From NCBI GenBank assembly GCA_000320605.2, contig KB445797.1, forward strand, positions 1,306,143 through 1,370,142: a stretch of 64,000 nt of DNA, read 5' to 3'. Shown here one piece after another: positions 9,524 through 23,048 of this stretch. The translations under genes were made by a program, and so were the position numbers. The notes beneath the pieces are model-generated. The model was not told where the DNA came from. It saw only the letters and a list, made by a program, of their open reading frames with translations, and searched no databases. Origin of the DNA: Gelatoporia subvermispora B (lineage: Eukaryota; Basidiomycota; Agaricomycetes; Polyporales; Gelatoporiaceae). Every line of letters begins with the position of its first letter. Within the stretch, counting starts at the first letter, position 1.

Positions 9524-12500
9524 TTATGTTGGCCAAGCGGATCGTACAGCACACAAAGAAAAGGTGGAATCAATGTCCTGTTCTCCAAGGCCGGAAGGTT
9601 CATCATTCTCTTCGTTCAGCTTTTTGCCCTGGTCTTCATCGTCTGTGTTATCGAGCTGTTCTTTCGAAATTTCGTCTATGTGCCTCCATCCGCCTGTAGC
9701 ATCCCATATTCGGACGCTGCGGTCAACCGATCCCGATGCAATCGTCTGACCATCAGGAGAAATCGCAACACTGTTCACTGGACCCGTGTGGCCTGTCAGT
9801 GGCTCGTCCACCTGTTCTCCTGTCTCTGTGTCCCAGATTCGGATCGTGGTATCATCCGAACCCGACACCAGACGCTGCCCGTCGTGAGCGATTGCCACGG
9901 AGTCGACCCAGTTGTCGTGTCCAGTAAGAGGATCTACCACCAAGGCCCCCGTGTCGGCATCCCAGATGCGGATTGTACGGTCCCTTGAGCTCGATATTAT
10001 CCGCCTACTGTCAGGGCTGAATGTGACGGAGTAGACGGAGCCTGTGTGACCTTCGATTGTTCGGATTTCCTGTCCGGTTATTACGTTCCATAGTCGAACG
10101 GTATTGTCTCGTGATCCAGACGCGATCTGACTTCCGTCATGAGAAAAGGCAACCGATTGTACAGGAGATGTGTGGCCTCGCAATGGCTGGCCCTTCATCC
10201 CTAAGGTCTCGGCGTCCCAGAGGATGATCGACCTGTCCTCAGCACCAGATGCGATCCATCGACCATTGCGAGAGAACGTGATGGAGCAGACACTATCTTC
10301 GTGGCCCCTCAGTTGTAGATCTTCATTTCCAGGCTTCCCAGTTCTCCACTCCCAGAGCATAGCCGTCGTGTCCTCCGTGGCTATGGCGATATATTTATCA
10401 GAAGGGGAAAATGCAATTGACCGAACAGAGTAGTCGCATTGACCACGTCCATTAGACGCCATTTTTCCCGTTGACGCGTTCCAGACACAAACGGTGCCGT
10501 CGGATGACCCGGACGCCACATGCTGCCCATCGTTGGAGAATGTCACGGACCAGACGGGTTGAGAATGTTCGATGAGAGGCGACATCAACATGGCTATAAA
10601 GTGTCACTTTTGTCAGCACGTGAATGTATTCGATCAAAGTATCTCACCTGAAGCGAAATCTTCCATGAGCTTATCGGCAAGAGTGCGATCACTTCTTGAC
10701 CCATTCATCAAAATGGATCCTACGACTTTTACGCGCTGGGCTGTCATTCTCTCGACTTCAGTGTGTTGTGCAATTGTGTTCAGGGTCTGAGCAACCTCTC
10801 GAATCGAGTTCAAGCGTTCCGTTTGGTTGCGCTCCCTTTTGATAATGAGTTCAGCCGTTTGGAGCAGTTCTTGAACTAAGCTTGTTCGGCTCAGTAGTGC
10901 AGCACGGCCGTGCTCTACAAAGTAAGAATTTGTGAGTAGACTAGACACACTCGACGTCATCAGGTCGACGCGAACCTGTATTTCTGATCCGCGCAAGCTC
11001 AAGAATATACGACGTTTCGAGTTCCTTGGGCAGTAGTTCCATCCTTAGTCCTTCTAATACCATTTCGGCCAGAATGGTTGGAATAATGCCTGCGTCCTCA
11101 GGGCTAAGTTTTTCAGACTTTGCCTGCCTCTCCATAGCGGCAGACATGACTTCAATGGCCTCGATGCGTGCGGTTCTTAGCGAGCGGCGCCCACTGACTA
11201 TGAGTTATCAACGAATCAGCATTCTGACTGGATTTGGTACCGCCAAAGAACTGACCGGTTGATTGCAGTCTATGCAGCATACTTAACTGCATTGCATCAG
11301 ATGGATCTTTCTTGAGGCCGACGAGGACAGTGCCAATAAGGGAATCAGATATGGTCTCTGTGCGCACGGTCGCCCCATCTCGTCGTTCTCCCGAGACATC
11401 TATCCACAGCATTGAATCGCCGGTGGCATCCCAGATCCGAACAGTATTGTCAAATGAACCTGATACGACACGCTTGTTATCAGGTGAAAAGGCGACAGCG
11501 GCCACTTCCTGGTCATGACCGCTGAATGGGCCAGCCACCATCTGTCCGGTTTCGGCGTCCCAAACTCTGATAGTACTGTCATCGGCGCCCGAGACAACCA
11601 GGGCCCCGTCCAGCGAGAAGACAGCTGATCTGACCCAATCACTGTGTCCTGTAAGTGGATGTGGTGTAACAGGATCTGTTGTCCCTGTATCCCATATTCG
11701 GACTGTACAATCTGCCGACCCAGAAACGATGCGTGCAAGTTTAGGATGATAAGAGACTGACAGAACCAAATTTGTGTGGCTTGAGAATGTCGTTATCGGG
11801 GAACCGCCTGTCTCTGCGTTCCAGGTCCGTGCTTTTCCATCTCCGGAGCCCGAAGAGATTTGATGGTCATCTGGGGAAAAGGCGACGGAGTGTACGGGAC
11901 CTTCATGCGCATGTAGAATCTCCAGGTGAATTTTGCTAGTCTCCACATCCCAGATCCGTATTGCCGCATCTTTTGACCCATACGCTACACGTCTACCGTC
12001 ATGAGAGAATGCAACAGAGAAGATTGGAGTTTCTCCTTTGATCGAATCGCCAGTGGTACTTCCGGTCTTCACGTCCCAAATTCGGATCGTTCCGTCTCGT
12101 GAGCCTGATGCAATACGCTCACCATCAGGGCTAAACGCCACCGAATTGACCGCCGCCTTGTGTCCTGTCAACAATGACAATGATGGCAATCCATTTTTAG
12201 GACTCCACAACCGGACTGTCGTGTCGTCAGATCCAGAAGCGATGATGTCTCCTTGAGGGGAGAAAACAACGGAGTTCACGTCGTCCGCATGCCCTATCAA
12301 TGGTTCCATTGTCATGGCTAATCATGTGAATAGTTAGTCACAGTGATGTAGGCAATAGGATAAGAAATAACCTGATTCAAAGTGCAACACGAATTTCCGA
12401 GCCATGGCGCGGTCAGTCTTGGAACCCCCCAGCAGAATCGCCGCTATAGAGCGCAACTTGGGTACAGAGTGCTTTTTCACCCGCCAGGCGTCGGGTACAA

Positions 12501-15311
12501 TGTCGTTGAGAACGTCAACCACGGTTCTCGTCGATTTGAGACGCTCCGCTTCGTTTTCTATGCCGTCCACAACCCAATCTAGGACTGAAAATATACGTTG
12601 GGTTGAATCGTCGGCACGCAGCAGAGCCTCACGTCCACGACCTGCAGCCATTTAATTTGTGAGCCATGCTTGATCATGGAAACAAAAGATATCCATACTA
12701 TCGCGGACCAAATCGATTAGAGAATTGATGGACGTTGTGGGAGGTGGCCTCTCCTCTATGCTCGCTAGAACCAGTGCGACCAAGACGTCGGGTACGATGC
12801 GGCTTGCGTCATCGGTCGGCTTGCGCTCGGCCTGACGCTGCATAACACCTGACAAAGTGGCTATAGTATCTTTGTGTTGTAGAGAAGTAAAGCCTCTTTC
12901 TAGAGTCAAATTGAAGTTCAACGCCAATCTGATCTTGTCATCTATTTGCAAAGGGCTACTCACCTGTATCTCTGAGATCATCAAGTATAGACAAGCTTTC
13001 TTGCCTATTCACATTCTTTTTGAGTTCAGATAATACGACTGCCACCATAAAGTCAGAGATCCTTGTGTCATTGCAGTGGACTGGTTCGCATTGGTTGTTC
13101 AGGACCGTAATAAGGATCTGAGCCATGACAGAAGAACTTTGCACACTCTGCCGCCATATGTCTGGGTATGTCTGGTGTCACCACACGGCATACAGTGTAT
13201 CAACGAGTACACTTGCCTTTTGATAGCAAAGAGTACAACACGTTGAGATTTTCTTCGCTATCTGGGTCGTTTTCGAGCCCAGATAAGACAACGGAAACCA
13301 AGCAATCTGACAGGGCTGTTGTTGTTATAGACACTGTGTGTGGATCCAATCTGTCTTGAGCTTCCAGAGCATTAAATAGGATCTGAGCAACGTCAGGTGT
13401 TTCTTGGATGGAACGTCGTCCACTCTCTGAAGGAGCTGTTTTAGTACCAGTTCTCCGGTAAACACAGGGAGACTTACCAGTTGACAGTAAGACAGCAAGT
13501 ACGTCAAGGTGATTACTGCTACTCGGGTCGTCCTTGAGACCAGCAATCGCATGGATAGCAGACATGTACGGGTCATCTTCAACCGGTATGTTTCCAGGAT
13601 TAGTCTGCCAGTCATCCCAAGTACGTCCGTCGTAAAATCGAGCTATAGGTATGTATCTCGGGCTTTGACCTTCGCTATATTGATCTCTCACGGATTTGTG
13701 TATGAGCTGATGAGCTTGAATACAACGTGGAGCACCCATGTTTGGTCTAAATCATAATATGAAGTCAGCGAATGCCGATGTCAAGATGCACCGAAGCTTC
13801 TAAAAAAAGAAGCACACTCACGGCCAAGACTGCACGCTGCCAGAATCCTTGTATGTTAATCTCGTTATTGGAAACACTTCAAGAAACCACCACAGTAAGG
13901 ACAGCGATCGACTCGGCGTCACGTTCTTCCATTTGCCTTGAAATGGCTCTACCTTGAGCCCATAACCGATGGCTTCGTAAGACATCCATCGAATCGCGGG
14001 ACCAAATTGATTCATGTCGCTGTTCTCTACCTTCCCGCCTCCACTGTTCACTGATATTAACACAAAAAATCCCGGAGGTAAACTTGGCGACTAACATGTC
14101 AGAGTGGGAGCCTGCGAACCACACTTCCTTCATATGGTTATCGTCTAACGTCGGAGGACCAACTCCTCCGTAAGCATACTCTGGTAAAAATTTGACTCGT
14201 CGTTCGTCCAGAGCGAGTGCATGTCGAAAGTAGCAAACATGTCCCATTCCCGCAGTCGTATCGGGAAGGGTTTTATCCCTCACAATGCCGACCGATGACA
14301 CAGTGTCCCTGAGAATGTGTGGCATCAGCCCCGGAAAGCCTATGCAAGCTGAGAGGTCCTCGCACCATACGCCGACGAAGTGAACCTTCACGTTACGACG
14401 GGAAAACGTCGCCTTGAACCGCTTGCACTTCTCGATAGTAGTGTTCCCACTCGAGTCCGTGTCGCTAGGATGCTTGGTCGCCGCATATAGCTCATAGGCG
14501 CTGAGGTTAGATATTCTTAGCATAACGAAATTCGAAAGCAAGTAAAGTAACCTACAACGGAATCTGATCCCTGTTGCCCTTGTGTATCAAGCCCACCTAT
14601 GAACCCACACGTTAAGGATATCATCTTTAGGTGCATATCCTAGTACTCGCTCTTTCTATCATTCCTGATATAGCGCGCACTTGGTATGCCCCACGGGAAA
14701 AACCTGGGGATCAGCGATGTGAGATTTTGTAACAATGAAGGTGGTAGTGGGCCATTGTCACCGAAGAGATATATTCTGTCGCCTTGATTGTAGTTCTCGG
14801 ATAGCCACTCGTATGCTCCAAGGAGAATTCTCTCGAATCTCCTACAATTGGGATAATGGACTCAGTATGGGGACACAATGTACCGGTCATACGTACCACG
14901 CAAACGCCAAATCAAATTTGTGTCCCGCAACTTGCATCCACCAACTCAATGACCTCCAGGAGGGTGTTGCATATGTTCCTATTCCGCTGTTGTAGTACGT
15001 GAGCTGGTTTTCTGACTTTTCCAGCCTGTTGTACAGCTCGACCACGTTCGTATTCTATATGTTTGCTACCCTATGAGAAATGCTGAACTTGATACACAAG
15101 AATCCTCCCTCACCTTGACACCGAATTGATTCGATGTTCCATCAATGCAAACGACCAAATTCCGTACAGACTTCTGGTGCATGCAGCCACAAGAAGTTGT
15201 CTTCGCATCACCTCTGTCTTCTGTTCTTCTGTCCGCATCACTCACTCCGTCTGGGTCGGACACAGGTGCTTGGTTGATGTGTACATCTGCGTCGGGGGTA
15301 TCTTGTGACAT
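9524..15311 (-). CDS. DUF2235 (Tle1-type lipase) protein with two WD40 propellers
   Basis: A very large multi-exon gene. N-terminal DUF2235 (about 15.3-13.8 kb): RNLVVCIDGTSNQFG, NTNVVELYNRLEKS, the GxSxG nucleophile elbow GFSRGAYQVR, GVWDTVSSVG and SHSDIGGG, which supply the Ser, Asp and His expected of the alpha/beta-hydrolase fold named after bacterial Tle1 phospholipase effectors. Helical segments follow (13.7-12.4 kb), containing several short units of the type VVLSGLENDPDSEENLNVL. Next is a seven-repeat WD40 exon (11241-12317), a second helical segment (about 11.2-10.65 kb) and a second seven-repeat WD40 exon (9524-10593), ending with an acidic tail. I infer a WD40-sensing, lipase-effector protein. 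Exons were joined by eye across about 14 introns, one of them GC-AG (14597-14650). The start at 15311 gives the usual short Cys/Gly-rich leader. No stop interrupts the joined exons. Confidence 0.85.
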
Positions 15312-18300
15312 GATGTAGCAAAGTTGTGCAGGAATCCAGTGCTCTAGGGCGATGCGGCAAGCGATGGAAGCTTCGAGCTGTGAGGTAACTCCAGTTCTCA
15401 AGACGTCTTTATATCGTACAGGCACGAGGGCGACAGGCATGGATGATCTTCTGCACTCTGTCCGATGCTTCCACCCGGGACGCCTTCCATACTCTCCGCC
15501 AATGATGAGACGAGCAGGGTCCCATATCTTATGGCCTCGCATCTATCCATGCGGTCTCAGCGTATCTGTGGCATCCGACGCCTGGAAGAGTCGGTCCATA
15601 TGTTTCTCGGATGCGAATATCTCCGACAGGATCTTCGGATGGATCTCTTCTAGAACAACTCAGCACCAGGTCCTTTCGTCGAGCAGTATGGAAGCCCAAG
15701 ACTGATTCAAAGCCGCATGCATGACGAACAGGGCTAGATCAATCCTAGGTCAGCTGGTTCTTGCGCTGGTCCCTGCGCTGACAGTTCATGGAAGTCTAAG
15801 GACACGTTCATGTCAGCAGGTCCGTTCTACCCTGGAATGTGCGAATAAACCCCCTTCCGGCATGTTTGGGGACTCGTAAAGCACATATTCAGCAAATTAC
15901 GCCAGGCATAGCACTTGTTCTTCGCGCTATGACTTTACCTTGGGCTGTGGCAAGCGGTCTGGTTGTTGTGCGACCTTATTCCGTAGGTATTTAGCCCTTC
16001 TATATACGCAGTGCCACGACTTCTGAGTCCTGAAGGCCTGAAGGCTGAATGACGGTACTACTGACGAGAATTTGGGGTCCTCGGCATAGATGCGGCGCTC
16101 AAGATTCGTGATCCGACTACGTGTGATTCTCGCGACGGGGTACGCCGCCCGATATGAAAACGACCGTGATCGACAGCATCTGGGAGTCCGGAATGGCGTG
16201 TTCATCCGATGCAATATACAAGATCAGAATCTCAGATATTACATGACAACCTTTCCAATGATTCCCGCTATGTAACGCGGAGCCGTTAGGTTGTCCTATT
16301 GACAGTATTGGAAAGCCGTTATGACCCAGGCTCTCAAGCTCCCAGGCTCCTCAAGCAGCGTCCGTTATAGAGCCGCCCTCCACAGCTCTTAGAGCAGGCT
16401 CCCAGGACCGTCCGTCGTCGTAGTGTTCACGTTCATTGTATTCGCATTGCGTGCGTTGGATGGTCCGAGAGTGTGAGACAGCTTCTTAATTGAGTGTTAA
16501 CAGAGCGAGGTAAACACTACACGATGAAGATCAGGTGAAGCGTCGCCGGATACTGTAATTCCCTTGCTTGTTACATACTAGGTAGTACCTGCCCTACCCC
16601 GTATGGGTACGGACCCCGGTGGTACTGATGGGGGACGAACCGGGTAATATATCCTCCCCCCCTCCCTCCCCTTGCTTGACAAGGGTTATGGGACGGTCAT
16701 AATTGAAGCCATTCTCGTCCCACCGTTGGGGTTTATCTGGCTCTACGTCATGCGCACATATAGGCGCGCGTCTATGCAGTCTGTTCGTCACTCGTCGATG
16801 GGCGCCCGAATAGGGCGCGATGACTTTGTTCGTAGAAGTGCTTCAGGGGTTGAGAATCAAGGTAGGTTTCTCATTTCAGGACAGTAGATAGGACATCAGT
16901 GATAATTTGAGTTCAGTTTCCAATGGGCCTGATATGTGCCTCATATACATACACAAGACAGCCCCTCTACCGCAGTCCGCATGTATACTACTTGCTGAGT
17001 TTGGAGCCGTCCCATCTTTCTCCACCAGATCATGATTGAGTGGAAAGGACTTCATTTTTCCATGGAATTGACGTGAAATCAGTCACGTAGCATCTGGGGT
17101 CTTAAATGACTTGCTTGCGGAATATCTGCAAGTGATGGTCTTGAATGTTTCCATGGCATAGATGTATAAGAAATTCACGCCAGACAGGGACGGTAATACG
17201 GACCAGTGCTATTTATGAATTGCAGCTGTTGTGAATTCCTCGTATATCATACACCCCAGCAATTATTGTTAAACATTCTCTCTCGCGAATCACATCGTGA
17301 TCTTTGATCCTAGACGCTCTGTGACAGATCAGCTCTGCTACATTACCGTTTTGTCAAATCACCTTCTGTCGCTGATATTTGCGGCTACGTTCTGGACTTG
17401 AAAACGTGATGATCGAGTAAGGACAACAACACTCAGCGGTCAAGCAAGGGTTATGCCGACGGTAGGTGGCAATTCAGCGAGTATACATACATAATAATTT
17501 GCACCCCCATATAATCGACGAGCGTCGGCCATTTTTTGCATATAGAGACAAATAATGGCAAAAGACGCCCGAGCTAAGCACGCCCTCAGGTACCTCACGA
17601 GCATGCTCATGTATACAGTGGATGGCGGATCACCTCGCCCCGGCCATTAGAGAATCGCCACCCAGCGCGCTGGCTTCCATGCATCCCTCAGGGGAGAACA
17701 TGGGGGAAAAGCGCGCCTGAAGGAATAAACGACGCGTCTCTCTCGGTGTCCATGCAAGCGCCCCTCAGCCTACTCGCTGACATCAACGACATCGACGATA
17801 CGTATAGTCAACGGGCGACATGGTAGTCATGCGAGCGTGTCCGCCCAATGAGCCGAAGATCTGGATGATCTGGCGGGTACGTTCGTATCTACTGGAGAAG
17901 AGATACACCGAGCTTGTTCTCCCCGAGCGCAGCGCCGATGCCAACAGTGGTCCACGCCCAGCCGTAGCAGACGTCGCCGAAGCTCGGGGTATTTTAGACA
18001 GCGCGAAGGGGTTCCCCCTGACACGAGGGTTTTGGACGATCTCGGATGAATAACATTGAATCCTGAGCGTGTAAGGCGTCCGCATAGAGTGATCAAAGAC
18101 GACTATTGAAGTTCATTATGCGGAGTGGTGCGGCAAGTGCATGCTAAGGAACTATGCGTAATGCATTCAGTACCGGAGTGAATTTTGAAATGATCTACGT
18201 TAGAAGACGTACGAGTTCGTTTTAGATTGTTCATTGAGGCGTTCAACCGGAAAAACATGTGTTACGCCTTTCAGACTTGCGAGTCCCACTGTAGATCCAT

Positions 18301-18649
18301 GACGCGTATCCTCTCCAGACCTCGAGTGCAGCTAAGCTCCAGTCTAGAAACCCCGTCAAGTTCGATTGCTAATGTTATAGTATGGTACATTTAGCCTGGT
18401 CAGGTGAGCGAGAAGTGGGTAATGGACGATAAGCGGATAGTGTAAAGTGGTGTAAAGCTGCAGCTCAGAACAGTCGCTCCTCCCGGCATGATTCTGCGGC
18501 TCACCGACGACACCCTCGAAAAAACCAGAACTTTGGAGTTCAAAAGCCCCCTCACGGACAGCTCGACGCTTCTCCTCGTCTCCACACAGACAGAGAACAT
18601 GCGAATAGCTCATGGGAACGGAGTTGGAGAGAGTTCTCTACCACCGCTG
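15312..18649. other. 3.3 kb with no recognised gene
   Basis: Upstream region of the DUF2235-WD40 gene and AT-richer sequence beyond it. Short ORFs at 17783-18096 occur on both strands without a recognisable domain. The frame of DUF2235 exon 1 stays open to 15542, but that part has no family similarity that I can see. Confidence 0.4.
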
Positions 18650-20975
18650 CTTCGCCTGTCCTAGCACCTCAGGTTCGGGTCGCGTCGACCAGATGCGAGC
18701 CTGAGGTGTGAGGCTAAGGAAGCCAGCGCCTCGTGCGAGCCGCACAGGTACAAGGTTCAGTCAATCCGTACAACGAGTTGTTCTTCTGATCACAGTTGCC
18801 CGAAGCGCCACCCTCGACCATGAAGTCCAGAACACCGAGACCACTGAAAGATCGGGAGAGCCCTTCAGCATTTCAGTGCAGAAACCAGCGGGCTCTTCTG
18901 AGGGTAGCATGCAAGGTAGGGCGCCGCTAGAGAGCCAGCCCATGGAGATCAAGGTTCACACGCAGGAGTATTCTTGGACGACGTGAAGCCCGGAGATGTA
19001 CAAGAAGACACGGTGAATGGAAGCTACTGAGCGGGCGGTGCGCTGAGGCCAAGCACAGGGGCGGGAGGCCGTCGAGTTCTTCTGGTGGCAGAGACGCGTA
19101 GGGGGCAGAGCGGTGATACAGATAGTTGACAGCAGACACCAGTCGAGGGACGACGCCAGCGGAAAAAGCGAGAGGACAAAGCGTGGGACATTTGACGAGC
19201 GCGCGCTTGCTCAGTTCGGCATGTAGACGCTCAATGCGAGCGTCATCGAGACCGGCCCGTATCTCCGATTGGACGCCAGCATCCTCGCGGCAGCGCTCTT
19301 TGGCGAGTGCGTGTCCTGCCTTGGGTGCAGCACGTGCGTTCTCTCTTCGAACGTCCCATGCTACCTCGTCTCTCTCTCATTCCCGTCTTTCACTCCGAGT
19401 TGCTCGCAGGAAGCCTACGATCGACCAATTCCAGCGATATAATCAAGATTATTCCGCACACACACGCCGCAACCGGCGCAGACCCGTTGCTACACGCGCT
19501 CAATTGCGATCCTCTGGCCTTGTTGGATCGCCATTCATTGATAGGACTCGATGACGATCTATTGCGACTTGCCTTGCGCACGCTTCACTCTGGAGTAAAT
19601 GGTCGTCCGTGTGTAGCGTCCATCGCGCGGAGTGTATGTTTCATTCCTCAACTTCACCCATATCGTCTCTCATAGCATTCCTCAGCAGATATATGATCAC
19701 CGTCGCAGGAGCGAATCGCGGCCCTTGGTAGCAAGCTCCCCTCATCCGCATCGGCGTTCCGACAATACGAAAATTAGGTACGTTGCAAAGACCTCTATGA
19801 CGCACAGGGAGGACTGCTATGCATAGGTTGAAGTCTTGAAGATATCAGGTATGCGCTATCCTCCGAGTAACCAAATCTGACTGTTTGATACAAATAACCA
19901 CCATACAGGACGTGATCGTTGGGCTCACAAGGCGGGTTAGATTGCTGGTTCTCATCCACCGTAAGCCCTTTTGCTGTCACATAACACGCACCGCTGAAAT
20001 CTCCTCCGCTTCTCATCGCCACTGCGCACACTTCGTGGCGCTACTGTTTCGTCGACGTGTCCCAACCGCATGTAATCTGGCATCCTCACCCAGCTACGGC
20101 TCTTCACATGATGGCGCATACAGGCACCCCAAATTTCACTATGCTTCAAGACACATGACATTGAGCTCACATCCAACCTTGATGGGATATCGTGGTATGT
20201 TGGAGCAATTATTCAATGGTTTCCATGTCAATACTAACGAGGTAGAATCTCAGATGTTGCAGATACAGAGAGGTCCACAACACCTCTTCGCTCCAAAGCA
20301 CGCCAATCTAATACCGTGGAGTTGTCGATGACTTCGTCGTACGTGTTGCTGTGTGGATATGTGACCATGTGGCTCAATTACGTTTGCGCAGCGAGGCTCA
20401 GGAATCCGCGCCCTGCAAAGTAAATCCTTCCAAACCATCACGACACAGTCGTGGTCGTCCAGCTGATGAATTACAGAGCGAACTGCCCGCTCCCAGTTCT
20501 CACCCATCCAACTACAGCCTCCGCTCCATACCTGCGTGCTCCGAGCTCGTCTAGTCGCACACACGAGTAACCTTATGTACACAGGAACTGATCGAGGCTT
20601 TTGTACGTAGAGGATAAAGATTCGGAACGAATATATCTTATCATAGTGAGCTAGAGACTCCCAGGCGTCCTTGTGGGGGTGCTGTTCCGCTGTGTGGAAC
20701 AACTCAGAGTATAGCATACAGTTGAGCCCGGGTTCATTTTGGTTTGCATGTCCACTCAAGAAACGTAATCATGGAGCAATATGCTACGACTGCACAATCC
20801 TCAGCTTACAACGAACTCAATGTACCTACTGACAACAATACAACACCATCGGACCTCCCGGAGACACGAACAAATCAAACAAAGTCCTAGTCTGTGAAAG
20901 GGACCGGCGCAGCGCGAATGTCCGCCGCCTAGTATACAACTCTTGCTTCTCGCAGTCCCAGGTCGCGCTGGTGTT
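18650..20975 (-). pseudogene. dispersed decayed repeat/gene, copy 2
   Basis: This segment is collinear, at diverged but clear similarity, with copy 3 at 26.7-29.1 kb. Shared landmarks are CCTCAG.TTCGGGTCGCGT at the left end, AATCTGGCA(T/C)CCTCACCCAGCT in the middle, and a right end encoding WDCEKQELYTRRR here versus WDRKKQ in copy 3, each continuing into RRSLSQTRTLFD / RQSLSQSRTLFD. On the - strand other conserved pieces are SWVRMPDYMRLGHVDETV and VIHQLDDHDCVVMVWK. Frames break repeatedly, so I call it a decayed gene of an unrecognised lineage-specific family. Confidence 0.55.
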
Positions 20976-23048
20976 GCTGTACAGAGTCCCAACGGGCCTG
21001 TCGCAAGCCAACGGAACTCGGCCTCAGGACACTGATTCTTCCACAACGAAGCAGTAACTTGGTTCTTGGATGAGAGAAGAAGCCGTACATGCATCAGCTG
21101 GACTTGTTGATGCGAACGATTCCAACCTGAGACAGCCTGGATGATCGGCAGAGTCTGGAACCGTGGGCGACCCAAGTGAGCGTCACCTTGTGAGGGAGAA
21201 TGTATGTGGACTGGGCTGATGCGTGCACTGTTTGTCGAATGAGACACACCTATTTAGTGGCAGTTCCCAGAGATGGATTGATTTTCAGGCAACGGTATGA
21301 AAGGGCGGCGCAGGTGAACCCACCACCACCACTAGCCTGCAGGAGAGACCTGTAAAGGAGTTTCTGCGGTATGTGTGCGGACCAGGTCAACTTACTGAAA
21401 GGTCGGTCTACCTTGCACAAATCGTCCACTTGAGCACAGCCGATCAGTGCTGTAGCGTGTCCCGCTGTATGTCTTAGGCAACCTAGTCTCTAGTCGCTTG
21501 CGTCGCGCATGTGGATGTGACGCGCGAGGCGTGGACAGGGGAGCTGATAGGTTGAATGCCTATACCTTCGCAACAATGTTTGACGATCGCATCATACATT
21601 TCTGCTATAATAGACGTAACGAATGCTACACCGAGAACTGAATTTTTCAGAAGGCTTACGATGCTGGTCATCTGCGGTTGCGGCAGCTTCGGTCATCTCG
21701 TCTTCTACCGCTCGACGGTCTTGGAGCCTTCTCTTTCCAGGGAACTCGGTGCGAACAAGGCGAATCCGCAACGATCTTCCGAATGAAACTATGTGCTGTT
21801 GCCAGCAATTGCGACCGAGACAAGAGCTTATAGAAGACGAGAACAGTATCTCATATGAGATCGTCCGCCATATTTGTCTATAGTAATCCAGAGCCCCCCT
21901 GTGACCGACGGTCGTACGGCGCAGTAAATATCACTCTATGGACCCGTCAACTGTCTCTTCCGGAAGGCAGCAGCAGCGACGATGGACCCGCTGGGACTAC
22001 TTCGAGATAGACGAATTTTGTGTGATCACCTCTTCATTCGCGGAGAATTGAGCTCTACATCTGTGAAAGACAGATCTTCTGTCCACCACTTAATCCGCGA
22101 GGTCGTATTCCAATATCCATGCAGTCCAGAACTCACGTACCTTTGAGCGACTGACGGATTTACCCCGCATTGACTTGAGCCCTCTCGCCATTTGCTACAA
22201 GCGACTTTGTTCGCCACTACATGTGCGATCATATCTAGCGAAACAGATTGAACATAAGTGTACCCCACGCTCCGAGAGTCGAGAGAACCAACCATGAGAT
22301 GTGGCTACGTGCAGAGTGCACACGGGTCGTTGCTGGACGAGCAGCCGAGCAGTGCCGTATGTTGCTAAATCCTATGATCGTCGCGCAGTAGAGAGTTGAT
22401 TGTAATAGGATACGATTGCCTGGTGAGGCTTGAAGCTTGACTATGGGCAACCGAGCCTCTTGGAGTTCACGGCTCGGCTGTGCACCTGGCCTGTTATTTT
22501 CTCGCATCAGTACACAGACAGACACTGCGTGAAGTAAGCCGAGGCACAGAACGCTGCCAGAGCTCGCAAGCAGTCCGTGACAGGAAGAACGCCAGACGAC
22601 TGGCCCGCCGGCGTCATCGAGCCCGTAGACGCGTCATCGCTGCGATCCCAGTTATGGAAGGTCAAAGTACTGCCTGCATGAGCCGCCCGTGCCCGAGTGA
22701 GCACGACATTCGGTCAAGTTCATGCTCGATCTTTGCTGGGTATATTCGCATTGACAGTGAGTTCCTGACGCCATGTCTGAGGCGACCGCAAAATGCACTA
22801 CAGCCATGAATGTAGTGGGCGCTCTGACTACGCGCAGCGTATGCTGAATGTCGTCCTCACTGCACGCAAGACGTCTCCGTGATGAGCTGCCCATTGATGT
22901 TACTCACCGAGCTCCGATCCGCATACATCGAATGGAATGATGATAACATTGTCCAACGAGCGCCTCTGCACCATTAAGTGGTCTGAGTACACGACAAGAT
23001 ATGGTAGTTGTGTAGAAGCTACATGAGATCTGGGTTAGGAAGGGAGAA
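20976..23048. other. 2.1 kb with no recognised gene
   Basis: Minus-strand ORFs at 21483-21671 and 22026-22525 contain short hydrophobic runs (for example ISWLVLSTLGAWGTLMF) but no identifiable family and no believable exon chain. The right end is the 3' flank of the solo tail ORF. Confidence 0.35.

Noticed and set aside
17783..18096. Overlapping ORFs on both strands of about 80-100 codons
   Set aside because: No family signature on either strand and no splice-supported extension.
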